DNA of 64,000 nucleotides from positions 1 to 64,000 of the forward strand of contig JAWPHD010010259.1 in assembly GCA_037043455.1 (NCBI GenBank). Reading direction: 5' to 3'. The stretch comes from Cyrtodaria siliqua (Eukaryota > Mollusca > Bivalvia > Adapedonta > Hiatellidae). The position numbers were made by a program, and so were the translations under genes. The notes beneath the pieces were generated by a model that worked only from the letters and a program-made list of their open reading frames with translations, was not told the DNA's origin and did no database searches. Shown one piece after another: positions 12,603 to 23,940 of the stretch. Within the stretch, counting starts at the first letter, position 1; the number at the start of each line of letters is the position of its first letter.

Positions 12603-13116
12603 TTAATTGAACGTATATCCTTTTTCAGTATTTCTGCTAGTTGCTTTTCGTAATTTTAGAATGTCCAAGGATGAAGAGGCTATTGAATTACTGATTGTTT
12701 CTTCAAGCTTGTCAATTCTTTGTATAATAACCGATTGTGATTTAGTAAATCGATTTTCAAGGTTGTTTATTCTTTTCAAAATGGCTCCTTCATTTTGCGT
12801 ATCTGCGCTTTCAATTTTCCTTTTGGATCCCTTTGGTTCCGGGAAATCATCCTCTCCCTCTGTGTCAGAGATTAACTCATAATTCCCTGTTACAGGATTT
12901 TTCCTGGCTGGCCCCACACAGCTTGCAATAAATTGTTCCAATTGATCGGCCAGTCATGGACATTGATTGTTCTACAATATCGATCTTTGTAGATGTAAAA
13001 ATGTTTTCAGAAAATTTAGTTCCCTTTTTAAAGTGACGGCTTTTACTGTGACGATTTAAAGGTTATTTCATTTGATAATATCGTTCACAGAGTTGACAAC
13101 TATATGGTGAAGGCAT
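12603..13116 (-). pseudogene. Broken accessory reading frame with C2H2 zinc finger and coiled coil
   Basis: Lies downstream of integrase and upstream of the 3' LTR, on the same strand as gag and pol. From ATG at 13114-13116 the frame shows a C2H2 finger pattern: C7-x2-C10, then H23-x4-H28, with the classic 12-residue spacing. A stop codon falls at residue 18, inside the finger. After a frameshift near 12945 the frame stays open for 112 codons to 12603. That part is acidic (SDTEGEDD), then basic (KGSKRK), then a heptad-like stretch (ILKRINNLENRF...IIQRIDKLEETI). The total length is not a multiple of three, which agrees with a frameshift. No homologue is recognised. It may be an accessory protein captured by the element; a chance frame is the alternative. 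Confidence 0.45.
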
Positions 13117-13328
13117 AATCCATTAAATGCCCAGAGCTTGTGGGTTCTATGCTTTTATACTGGAGGCTGAGCCAGAGAAATGAATCATCCCTGGACAGTT
13201 CTGAATTCAGGTCCTAATCTGTCCACAAATATGGTCAGGTATTAGCATCCCTATTCCAATTTGCATAGAGCTTATCTGGATATATCTATTGTTTAGTTTA
13301 ACAAGGTAATATTATGTCAAGTTGACAT

Positions 13329-16300
13329 CTAACACTCAATTCCAAGCCTGTGAGTTTGTCTCCGTAACCTAGTACCACGCTTGAGGTCAATACCCTCTCT
13401 GCAGATTTTGTTTGTCCTAGTACCACGCCTGAGGTCAATACCCTTTCTGCAGGACTTTATTGTCCCAGATGTTCGCACAATTTTCAGTTTATCTGGGTCA
13501 TTAACAGGTGGTTCTGTTGGGATATTCACTTGTTGATTTTTTAATGTGAGCACCCATTGTGGAAAAGTATTGCACAAGAATGGTTTTATTCGGTCATGAT
13601 GAATGATTTTAGACCTTGTTTTACCAGAACCTTTTATTTCGAATAAAATATCACTGATTTTCCTTGTAATAACATATGGTCCCTTCCATATTTCTGATTT
13701 TAATTTAGGACTCTTTCCCACTATTCTTGTAGTGTCTAAACAATAAACAACATCACCTACTGAACAAATTTTCTCGAACAAAACTATAGATTTTTGACAT
13801 CTTGTCTTGCAAATTCACAACATAATCAGTATGCGTTTTTAATTGAGACTGGTTATTTGCTGGTTACCCACACAGGAAATTAATAGGCAAATTCACTTCT
13901 CTCCCAAACATTAGCATGTTAGGTGTATACTGGGTACTCTCATGTATGCTTGACCTGTATGCTTCTGTCAACAGAGGTAGATATACATCCCAATTAGTTT
14001 GCTCTTTGTTTATATAAGTTGTTATCATATTTAACAGTTATTGGTTAAAGCGTTCAACCATTACATTATACGAGGCCCTGTACGGGGTACACCTGGTTTG
14101 GTTAACTTCTAGCAAAGTACACACTTGTTGAAAAAGATCCGACTGATAATTTCTTCCTTGATCAGATGTAAATATAATGGTTATCCGTATCTTGAAAATA
14201 ATTCAAACACTAGTTTATTTGCAACTGTTTCTGCCTTTTGGTCAGGAATGGCATATGCCTCCACATATTTTGTGAAATAATCCATTACAACAAGTACATA
14301 TTTGTTGTTAGAGGGTTCTGAAACTGGGAAAGGGCCCAGCATGTCAGTTCCAACTCTGTCCATAGAATACCCAACGATATATTCCTGCAATGGCGCTTTT
14401 GGCTTTCTATAAGATCTCTTTCTTGCTCCACAGAACGTACACTGTCGTAACTAGTAGCTGAGACCACTGAAGCCATACGTTGCGTGTTGCAGGACTTTCA
14501 GCAGCGACACACTCTCTTGAAGGTCGTTCATCAGAAGCCAGCTACCATCTTAGAATTGTACCTATCTCGGGGTCATCATTTTGCATCTTTTGAAGCTCGG
14601 AATTGGTATATGAACCAACCCAGTTTGAAAACTTATACACAACGCTATCACCATTGGTAGAATTGTCACTTTGAGTTAGATTTTGGAATAACCCACAAGA
14701 GTGGATTTGAAGGCCAAAGTCCTTTTCTAGTGTCTCGGCCCCCAAAACAACACTGTCTCCATCCTTTTCTTTGGGTGGAATGACCTCTTCAGAGATTCGT
14801 AAACGACGTGTCAAACATGAATCTTTCTCTGAAGAAAATCGCAAAATATCATGCTTGATATATCTAAATCCCAAGCGAATATACATCATCACGATACCAA
14901 GACAAAACACTATACTGTCAATCAGGTTAGTTGAACCTGAAGACAGATGCACTCTCCTTGCAATCAGTGGAATAACATCGTCAATTTCTTCCAAAACTGA
15001 CCATTCCTTATGCTTTTTAGTGCAGTCTTTACATCCCTTACACATCCCAACTCAGCAAGCACAGTCTTGCCATCATAACAGGAGCACGCACTTGGCTCAC
15101 ATGGAATGCGCGATAAACCATCTGCGTTGACGTGCTTAGTACCTTTTCGATGTTCCAACTTGAAATCGAACTGAGATAAAACTTCAAGCCACCTGGCCAT
15201 TTGATTCTCAGGGTTCTTAAATGACATAATCCACCGTAAAGAACTATGATCACTTCTAATGAGAAATTGTCTGCCAAGCAAATACTGCCTGAACATTTGA
15301 GTAAATGTAACAACTGCCAAAAGCTCCCTCTTGTCACACAGTAAGCTCTTTGTGCTTTAGACAGACTTTTACTTGCATATACTATTGGTCTTTCAACCAT
15401 TTCCTGTGTATTTTCACAATATTGCATTTGAGATAAAACTCCACCAATGCCAACATTTGAAGCATCGCAGTCGAGAACAAATACTCCTGTATCCTGTCGG
15501 AAAGCCACAACTTCTTCTCCAGTAAGTGCTGACTTCAAGTCGTCAAAGCTTATTTGACACTTTTCATCCCAGATAAAAGGTTGTCCGGCCTCTAACAGCC
15601 TATTCAATGAACTTGCTCTTGTCGAAAATCCACGAAAATAACGTCGATAGTAGGAACAAAATCCCAGAAATGAGCGAACTTCGGTCAAATTCGTTGGTGT
15701 AGACCAGTTTTTAATAGCACTAACTTTACTCATCTGCGGTTTTACTCCGTCTTTTGACACCATATGTCCTAAATATGAAACCTCTGTTTTAAACAGGAAA
15801 CATTTGCTAGGTTTAAGTTTCAAGCCAGATTCATGTAGCCTTTGAAAAACAGTGTCTAACCTCTCTAAATGCTCTTCAAAGGTTTTTGAAAATATGATCA
15901 GGTCATCAAGGTATATAAGTAATATATCCCACTGTAACCCACGCATAACAAGTTCCATACAACGTTGAATTGTTGAGGGAGCATTGCATAATCCGAATGG
16001 CATAACATTGTATTCAAACAACCCCTGCCTGCAAACAAAGGCAGTCTTCGCTTTATCATTTTCTTCCACTTCAATTTGATAATAAGCGGACAAGATATCA
16101 AGGCATGAGAAATACACTGAACCACTTAAACTATCGAGACAGTCGTTAATGTTCGGAAGAGGATATGCATCCTTTTGTGTGACTGCATTCAGTTGCCGAT
16201 AGTCCACACACGGTCTGGCCGTTCCATCCTTTTTCCTTACATAAACAAGAGGAGCAGCGTATGCAGATGTGCTCTCACGTATTACACTTGATTTTAATTA

Positions 16301-17347
16301 ATCCTGTATAATTTCCGCTTCCTACTTAGCAAATGGAAGAGGAGGACGTCTCGGACGTTGCTTTATTGGTTTGCTAGTTCCAGTATCAATTTTATGTTTA
16401 ACAACTGAAGTCCTACCAAGGTATTGTGGTGATTTTGCAAAAACATCAGCATGTTTAATTAAAAGACCTTTTACTTTTTCTTTCTCATGACAATTCAAAT
16501 TTTTGCCCGAGTTTTCATATAGAGCCGTTAAATGTTCAGGTAATTTACCATGCATTGGCCTGATGTCAACCTTTTCTTTGGTCATATTACTCACTTCCTC
16601 TACTTCATGTAAATGTCCAAGTAAAGATTTTGCTTTGACTGTTACATCTTTACTTGACGGATTCATGACACGAACAGGAATTGCTATGTTTATACGCTTA
16701 GGATCGACTAATGTGTGTCCAATAAATGTCTTGTGACTCAGACATATCTCTTATAACTGGCGAAACAAGTCCATACTCTGATTCTAATTTACCTGATGAA
16801 CACTGTCCCTCAATAACCATTTCACTGTATGCAGGCACTGTCACTGTCTCACTACATGTCACTCTTAAGGCACATAATGGAACCTTTTGAATAACTGTTG
16901 AATATTTTCTCCGATTTAATTTAAGTCCATATTCAGCACTGAGACTATAATTATTTGCTTGTAAAAAATCAAGCCCCAAATATCCATCTTCTTTGATTGG
17001 GGCTATAACCACATCCCACTTGAAAGTAGTCTTCTGAATATTAAATTCCATTGTAACAGTCCAAGTACAGGCAACAAACCGTCATTTGCAACTTCAAGTC
17101 TAAAATTATGGTCATTTTTTCTCAATTCGGGTCGTTTCTCCAAAGGAATACTATTGTATATGTTTGAAGAAAGAACTGTCACAGCTGCACCCGTATCAAT
17201 AACCAAGTTTGCACTTTTATCATAAAACTTCACTGGGAGTAAGATCGATAAACCACTGCCTATTTCACCAATTTTGATAACGTTTTGACTGGATCGGACT
17301 AAAATAGGGCCGTTTGCCTCAGTCCTCTCTAGTTTTCCTGTGGCCAC
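13329..17347 (-). pseudogene. pol polyprotein, degenerate (protease, RT, RNase H, integrase)
   Basis: The frame overlaps the gag end in the -1 frame. Protease: DTGA at residues 51-54 of the first open segment (17003-17347), continuing after a 1-base shift near 17050 to GYLGLDFL. Another shift lies near 16740. Two in-frame stops (16322-16324 and 16298-16300) precede the reverse transcriptase. RT motifs are FGLCNAP and the catalytic YLDD (about 15902-15913). RNase H has LDCDAS, then shifts frame near 15330. Integrase has a CxxC remnant near 14430, catalytic D in GTDMLGPF (about 14345), D in TSDQG (about 14160), E in VERFN (about 14053), and a C-terminal GPY motif (13690-13670). Further shifts lie near 15040, 14400 and 14165, and stops at 14038-14040 and about 13863. 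The order and motifs are Ty3/gypsy. The element is defective. Confidence 0.92.
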
Positions 17348-18648
17348 TCTAACTTGTCCTCATCATCATTACTTTTACAGTCGTTTGCATAATGACCAAG
17401 CTTGTGACAGTTGAAGCACTCAACTGTTGCAATATCTCGTCGCCTGAAATTGACATTTTTGCCAACATTTTTACGAACAGTTTGACGCTGATCTGATTTT
17501 GATTCCTGTTTAATCAAAGAGAGAACTTCTTCGAACCTTTTATCCAAATTTTCATTCAATTCTTTTTTGAAACGTGAAAATTGTTGAACTGTGATGTACT
17601 GTGGATCAGCTCTTGTAACCATTCTTACGTTTGCTGGTCCACGTGATTCTTCTTTTAGGCTGAAATATGTCTCTAGAACCTCCCGTGCCTCCTCAATTGA
17701 CTGCGGGTCCTTCATTCCTACAGCCAGTGCCATGTGTTGGTCTCCAAGGCCTTTAATGAAGTGTCGCATACAAATGGTACTTGTTGTGATGTCATCTGCT
17801 GTAGGATACCCTCTCCTTACAAGCCGTTTAATGTCCGACACATACTCCACTAACCTATCTCGTGAATTCAGTTTTAAATTTTCCAACTCCGCAAGGTAAC
17901 TTCCTGTTGAACGTCTCTCCTTAAATCTTGTCTCCAATACTTGCTCAAGAGCATAGAAAGATTGCTGCAGTTCTGGATATACTTGCCCAAAAACAAAATC
18001 TGCTGCCTCGCCTCTTAGGCTGTTAATAAGTCGAAACACTTTCGTCTTATTGTCCCATCTGCATGTCGCTGCCAGCGTTTTAAACTGTGTTATGAATGAG
18101 ACATAGGACGATTTTCCATCGTACAAAACAGGTTGAGGAAGCGGCACAGAATAATGATCACGTACATGTTGATCTTGCTGAATGCCAGCTGGAGGTGGAT
18201 TATGATGTACTGGTGATTGAATAGGTGACTGAATATGTGTCCCTATGTTAGCAAACGCTCCAAAATAATCATTTCTTATTTCAGGTTGTAATACTCTTGG
18301 ATTGTTCATATTGGCAGAACGGTCAGCATCAATATTTCTTCTCAGATTTTGCAGTTCATTTCGCTCATGCTGCTCCTTTTGAAAATGTGCAACCATTAAT
18401 TCCCTCTCACGGGCAAACTCCTGCATTTTATCTTGCACAAGTATTTCTAAATTGTGTTTTTCACTTTGTGCGTTTCTAATATCTGTTTCATGATTAGCCC
18501 TTTCATTCCGCAGTTTGATGATTTCTAATCTCAAGTTCTGAAGTTCATCTTTTGACATTTGTAAATCACTTCTTAATTCATTCATTTCACATTCATTGGA
18601 AATAATTTCTAAGTCCATATTTTTGTCCATGTTTCTTTTTGGTCCCAT
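17329..18648 (-). CDS. gag structural polyprotein of the LTR element
   Basis: A 439-residue uninterrupted frame from ATG (18646-18648) to TAG (17329-17331). The N-terminal ~100 residues are charged and leucine-rich, with strong coiled-coil character. A proline/glutamine-rich linker with repeated SPIQSPV-like words follows. Residues about 165-350 resemble the Ty3 capsid region (LINSLRGEAADF; FKERR; RLVEYVSDIKRLV). Near the C-terminus is one zinc knuckle, C411-x2-C414-x4-H419-x4-C424, which would bind RNA. Ty3-family Gag assembles the cytoplasmic particle and packages element RNA. Gag is open while pol is broken, which is compatible with chance, recent decay, or retained use. Confidence 0.92.
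   Translation of the reverse strand: MGPKRNMDKNMDLEIISNECEMNELRSDLQMSKDELQNLRLEIIKLRNERANHETDIRNAQSEKHNLEILVQDKMQEFARERELMVAHFQKEQHERNELQNLRRNIDADRSANMNNPRVLQPEIRNDYFGAFANIGTHIQSPIQSPVHHNPPPAGIQQDQHVRDHYSVPLPQPVLYDGKSSYVSFITQFKTLAATCRWDNKTKVFRLINSLRGEAADFVFGQVYPELQQSFYALEQVLETRFKERRSTGSYLAELENLKLNSRDRLVEYVSDIKRLVRRGYPTADDITTSTICMRHFIKGLGDQHMALAVGMKDPQSIEEAREVLETYFSLKEESRGPANVRMVTRADPQYITVQQFSRFKKELNENLDKRFEEVLSLIKQESKSDQRQTVRKNVGKNVNFRRRDIATVECFNCHKLGHYANDCKSNDDEDKLEWPQEN
17332..17338 (-). promoter_or_regulatory. Candidate -1 frameshift site at the gag/pol junction
   Basis: On the - strand the last two gag codons before TAG read GAA AAC within GGAAAAC. Slipping back one base would read GGA AAA and enter the protease frame, which is open through this point. 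It is not a perfect X-XXY-YYZ heptamer, because the P-site pairing is imperfect. The frame relation itself is a clear -1. Confidence 0.4.
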
Positions 18649-18660
18649 GATTTTCTGTGT

Positions 18661-18878
18661 TTACTCAAATGTTAACACTTCACTTTCATCTCCAGTTAAA
18701 GCTGCCTTTAATTTGCAATTTTCACTTATTATATCGTTAATTGTTTTCTCTATTTTTGAAACATAGTCCTTCACTTCAAATCTATTTGAATGTTCAAGTG
18801 CTGCAATAAGTTCTCATTTTCTTCTACAAGTTGGAACAGAGTTTTCTGTAAATCTTCTTATTCACCTTTTCCTGCCAT
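18661..18878 (-). pseudogene. Broken short frame upstream of gag
   Basis: Between the primer-binding site and gag lies an ATG (18876-18878) followed by a heptad-rich sequence (QKTLFQLVEENENLL, then KIEKTINDIISENCKLKAAL). It ends at TAA 18661-18663, only 12 bases before the gag ATG. It is broken by a stop at codon 7 and by one frameshift near 18800 (218 bases overall). It resembles the gag coiled coil in style and could be a former gag extension or a small leader protein. A chance frame is the alternative. Confidence 0.3.
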
Positions 18879-18930
18879 TGTTATGAAAATGAATTCAAAT
18901 AATAACAAATTATCCTCAAAAAAGTCTGAA

Positions 18931-18948
18931 ATCCCGACGCCGCCACCA
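18931..18948 (-). other. Primer-binding site
   Basis: On the - strand, one base after the 5' LTR, comes an 18-base site TGGTGGCGGCGTCGGGAT. The + strand therefore reads as a tRNA 3' end finishing CCA. A leucine-type tRNA is suggested by the TGGTG start, but the identity is not certain. Confidence 0.8.
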
Positions 18949-18949
18949 G

Positions 18950-19871
18950 TGTTACAAATTACGAAAACGAAAAGTTCATAAAGTTAGAAATAATACTTAA
19001 ATATTATTTCCACACAAATAAATGTTCCTTGTAGATGATGTATATAAGGACGTAGTAAATATAAATAAGTCTTTCACAAAGTTGATGACTTTTATTAAAC
19101 GTTTCTAATAGTTATCAAGCACTGTTCCAAATAATATGTCAGAGAAAATAATCCAAATATCAAAGTTCTTTTAAGTAAGAATAATTGCTAAAATCTCTTA
19201 TAAGTCTCTCTCTCTCTCTCTCTCTAACTCTGCTAATTCTAAAGAAATGTACTTCAATAATTCTGACTGAAAATGCTGACCAAGAACCCCGAACTGAAGA
19301 ATATTAGCCCTTTACATAAGCCAGCTAAGCCAACCAATGAACTAAATGACCGCTTTCAACAGCCAGAAAGTAGGTCGCACACTCATCATCCTAACACAAA
19401 TGACATGAGCTTGCTGCATGGACAGCCAGCAAGTAGGTCGCACAACATCAGCCAATACACCGAATGACATCAGCTAGCCAGCAAGTAGGTCGCACACCCA
19501 TCATCCTAACACAAATGACATGAGCTTGCTGCATGGACAGCCAACAAGTAGGTCGCACAGCATCAGCCAATACACCAAATGACATCAGCTAGCCTGCAAG
19601 TAGGTCGCACACCCAAGCAAACGCACCAGATGACATCAAACTTGATGCGTGAACAGCCATTCATAACTTAATGCTAATCTAGCAGGACAATCCAAATACC
19701 TACATTATCTACCTTCACTAAAATATATGCTATACAGCCTCTACAATGGATTAAATGAAGTCAGGTAAGTATGTGGTTACATATATGTGATCAAACTAAA
19801 CTACTAATTAAATCATATACATTTATATTTAAAACATGTGAGGTAATATAAGATTATCTAAAATCGTAACA
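18950..19871 (-). repeat. 5' LTR
   Basis: A 922 bp direct repeat of 9929-10860 with the same TG...CA ends, the same (CT)n tract and the same five-copy AAGTAGGTCGCACA minisatellite. Differences from the other LTR are scattered substitutions and small indels, for example near 19311 against 10295. Confidence 0.93.
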
Positions 19872-20479
19872 ATACATACGCTTGCACTTATTCAAACTAG
19901 GTTATGTTCAATATAACTTGGATAATGCTCTGTTAGATAATGCATACTTCGTAAAGTATAACAGTGTGTCCTTTTAACGATGGAGAATGTCTAGACTTGT
20001 CAATGACTTGTAAAAAGTAGCCTGCTTCTATGGAGATGTGAATTACAAACTTCGTAAGATTTTTGGTCATAATGACTGTCATACCATCTTTATTAAACTC
20101 GTTAACACGTTTATCAAAAGAGGTTTTGACCTTATCATTTTGCAACGCACTGCATGTTTAGTGGTTGACCCATTTACAGTTCGCCACTGTGCTTTCCTAT
20201 TTGATTGTGCGATGATAGATTGTGGACCCTATGATGGAGTTTACCTAAATCCTTGTTTGATGTTTGTATTTAATCTTGTCTTGTAGTACCCTTGTTCTCT
20301 TGTTGCTCTGGCTTCTGCCAAGTCAAAGAGTACTTACTTTGTGTCTTTCTCGGCTTTTTTATATTATATAAACATGATCATTGATGTGTTTTACTTATAT
20401 TGCCTATTTATGATGTCTTGTTTGTTAGAGAGTATAATCTGGCGGGGATATCTTTATTTACACTGTCCCGTTTATGATG

Positions 20480-20660
20480 ACAATATGGTAAAATTGGGGT
20501 TTGGTGCACCCTAGCACCTGGTTTAAACCCCCAGCGGACTTTTTGCCACTGACCGTTCCAATGCGTTAGCCCTATTGTCAATAAATACTGAAATGGGGAT
20601 CCCTTGGAAGCAACAAACACAAACAAGAGATAAAAGTAGTAGCCTAGGTTTTATTGAGTC
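20480..20660 (+). repeat. Family B repeat joined to family A repeat
   Basis: Family B words (GGTGCACC, ACCTGGTTTAAACCC, TTGCCACTGACCGTTCCAA) run to about 20582. They pass straight into a family A start (ATACTGAAA, GGATCCCTTGGAAGCAACAA, then GTTTTATTGAGTC). The upstream 19876-20050 is the continuation of the block split by the retrotransposon. Confidence 0.65.
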
Positions 20661-21221
20661 GGTAAACCTTGTGTATTTGTGATTTAATTAATCTTTATAT
20701 ATAGCTGTTCTTTCTTTCCTTGTGTGTTTGTGGTTGACTGTCGTTTTTAAATGCTACTTTTCCTGTTCGATTTTTATATCTGCTTATACATGACTCCTTG
20801 ATATTTGCATTATAATTATATTACAATTTAACGAATTCGTGACAATAAATAATGATCAGATTCAATGCATTGCTAATAACAAAAAAGGAAGTGGGTTTAC
20901 CATAGCACAATGGACACATATTCACATATATTATGTATTAGTAGACTTGTTTAAATTGAAACACAATTCAGTCACATCGTTTTCACAGTAAACAACACAT
21001 CACACTGATATGTGTAAACATTATCGTTTTAATTAAAATAATGTGTTTATTAAAAAAAGTACTTAGCAATCAATCGACAACAATCAATCGAAAAATTATC
21101 CTGTACAATACACAGCACCCTAACGCAACGGCACTGTAGTTGCGCACTGTACCACACACTTAAAACAAGTTAAATATACAATGAAAAGGACAATGCACAA
21201 CACAAAGAGTGGTGAAGACAG

Positions 21222-21372
21222 TGTTAAATAAATCCGTAAAAGGGGATCCATTGGAAGCAACAAAAGCAAACAAGAGATAAAAGTAGAAGACTCGGATTTT
21301 ATATGTCTGTTCATGAGAGGTAATGTAAGGTGCAACACCACTCACGCCTCCAAGCACCGTCTTAAGCGATTT
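21222..21372 (+). repeat. Dispersed repeat, family A
   Basis: GGATCCATTGGAAGCAACAA, CAAACAAGAGATAAAAG, a hairpin region, TTCATGAGAGGTAATGT, then CACGCCTCCAAGCACCG and a CTTAAGCGA word. The stem is mutated here. Confidence 0.65.
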
Positions 21373-22590
21373 GAACATTAAAGTCACAAAGTCGGGGCAC
21401 TCCACTCAATAAAAATAAGAATTCCATTGTGAGCGATGCAGTTTCTTTAAAAAAAGAGCTACATATAGCAAAGACACTACTGTAACTAAGTTACAATATT
21501 AGCGAGTACTAGTATGTACATTTCAGTCAATAACCAGAAACTATACCATATTATTAGGTTATTGTACTGCGCTAACAATAATACTGAATTATTTTGGACG
21601 AGTACCCAGCAAACCGAATCCGTATTTAGGCAAGGTGATAGTATCTCCTGAAATTCTCTCAAATAGAGCACCATGTCCATGTCACATGAAGTAGAATTAC
21701 CAACTAAATAAAATGAAATTGACCCTAGACAGTACTCGTACACTGATTTTATTTTCACCGATTTAATAGAGTATCAATCCACAGTTTCCAAGTGTCATAA
21801 AATGATTTTAAACAAAAACAAAAAAATAAATTGAGTTCTAAAAATATCAAAACATCCTCACAAATGCTACAGTTAGACATTCTCAAACTGCCGAAATCAT
21901 TTTAATATGTCGAAACAATAGAATCAAACACAAAACTGGGAGTAAATATAAATACGTTTTTTACTGTTTCTGTTTTTTTGGTTGACTGTTGTCCTTGAAT
22001 GCTACATTTCCTGTTCGATGGCTAGGCTTGTAAAGACATATAAAAACCAATGCTAAAACGAGGTACATATATATGACTAATTATTTCGTTCCGACTCCTG
22101 TCACAAACAATGTTATTCTAGCAGATACCATGCCTACCTGAAGTACGCACTAAAACATCTGTGGAAAAATAGGAAAGCATCAGGAACTACAAGGCATTTC
22201 AAGTCGTGACTTCGACTGAATATTTACAAGGATTTAACAAAGATTAAGTGACAAAGATCAAAATGACATTGAAGTATAACCATTATGATAGATCGTCCAC
22301 GGTTGCCGATGTAATCGAACTGATGCTGTTGATAATGACCTAGATGTGTATATAGTAATGATAAGCCCCCGAAAACGGTAGCCATGACAACGTATGCTGA
22401 TGAATGTTGATCTAAACTTATCTGTGAAACTACAACATGCAATTGTAAGTGTCCTTGATTGAGAACACAATTATCAGTCTCCAAATTACATAAGACCTTG
22501 TACAAATTACAAAATTGTCATGAGTATTTTAAAAACATGAACATACCTTTCGACGATAATGAAAAAAGAAAAGTACCATTCGGCTTACAT
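21373..22590. other. No gene recognised
   Basis: AT-rich sequence with only short open frames and scattered family B tail words (about 21980-22018). Nothing supportable as coding. Confidence 0.4.
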
Positions 22591-22599
22591 TGTCCTTTT

Positions 22600-22800
22600 G
22601 TTTAGTGATGGTGTACCCTTGAACCGGTTTAAACTCCCCGTTGGTTCCTTTTGCCACTGACCGTTCCAAGGCGGTATCCCTGTTGTCAACCCTTATATGT
22701 TTGTGATGTGATTTTTACTGAATGTGTTTCTGATGTACTTTTTCTATCACCTTTGCATTATAATACTTGTCGGAGTGACTGTATTTTGTGAATGCTATTC
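22600..22800 (+). repeat. Dispersed repeat, family B
   Basis: GAACCGGTTTAAAC, TTGCCACTGACCGTTCCAAG and GCGGTATCCCTGTTGTCAA, then the tail word GTGAATGCTAT near 22788. A partial copy, with the GTTTAAACCC and CATTTTGTCACTGAC words, follows at 23740-23790. Confidence 0.6.
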
Positions 22801-23714
22801 TTCCTATTGGACTTATTACATTTTCTTTAGTCGTAACGAAAATACTCCGTGAGAACACAATTATCTGTCTCCAAATTACATAGGACCTATACAAAATTGT
22901 CATGAGTATTTTAAAAACATGAACATACCTTTCGACGATATTAGCCGTAATTAAAATACTCCTTTGAGATATACATACATGTATCTCCCTTCTATATTGT
23001 CAGAGGCCCTGCCAATGTGTAGAATACACAGTTCTCCTTTTCGGGTTAAAAAAAAGGTTAAACCTCGAAATATTAAACCAAATAGTAAATGTTTACATGA
23101 AATTAACATGTAAATTATACATAAAACGTGTTAACCTAGTAAGTCAGCTGAAGTTGACGTTTGATCTGTGGGCCTGATCAATGAAAACCCGTAACGTCAG
23201 TTTCTGATTACGTGTTTATTCCATGCAGTCTTACATCGTAATGCCCCTATATACGATACAATACACATTGATAATCTCTACTCTGAATGAGTGGCAAGTT
23301 GGTGGAGCTAGTATCATGTTAATAGTACAATGTTACAAGTACATATCCAAACAAGATTAAACCGCTTATAAATGGAATCGGTTGGAATGAAAATAGAGAC
23401 GGAACACATACTGATAAAGAAAACATAAAACGTTACGTGGTTTGAGAATAAATGAAATTTGTCCATGACAAACGTTCATGGTCGTCATGATTTACCAACG
23501 GTTCAATGCATTGTATACATGTATACAAACCATGTCCTACGTTGGATGCAAAATATATGAAAGAGAAGTTCACCATAAAGAACTTCTTTCTTTATCACCT
23601 TCCAAAACATTAATATATAATAAAACTTCAATATAGTATGGATATACCTAGCAATAAATCCAGATCCGCCTTCACTAATGCTTCTTGTATAAAATAACCA
23701 GTCGTGGCCAAGCA

Positions 23715-23905
23715 ACTTAGGTTTGATATAACCTAGAACCTGGTTTAAACCCTCATCGACCATTTTGTCACTGACCTATTGTCAATTTGTTTGTGTTTGT
23801 GATGTCACCTGCCTGGGATCTTATTAAAATTGTAACTGTTGTTTGTTTTAATGCCTGTTTTTGGTTGACTGTGTCCTGTGTTCTGTCAAGGCTACATTTC
23901 CTGTT
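23715..23905 (+). repeat. Dispersed repeat, family B (shortened)
   Basis: CCTAGAACCTGGTTTAAACC, then CATTTTGTCACTGACC with the middle missing, then GTTGACTGTGTCCTGTG and GCTACATTTCCTG. Aligns with 58325-58520 in the second duplication copy. Confidence 0.6.
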
Positions 23906-23940
23906 TTACTTTTATATCAACTTTTATTATTACTATACTC

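Larger units (their letters stand above)
9929..19871 (-). mobile_element. Ty3/gypsy-type LTR retrotransposon
   Basis: A 9943 bp element bounded by two direct repeats (9929-10860 and 18950-19871), each starting TGTTAC and ending GTAACA. ATAC flanks it at 9925-9928 and 19872-19875, a 4 bp target duplication. Domain order on the - strand is gag, protease, reverse transcriptase, RNase H, integrase, which is the Ty3/gypsy order. The related block at 50545-50580 is an unoccupied site. The LTRs differ at scattered positions plus a few short indels, so the insertion is not brand-new. Gag is open but pol is broken, so this copy cannot move on its own. Confidence 0.95.
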
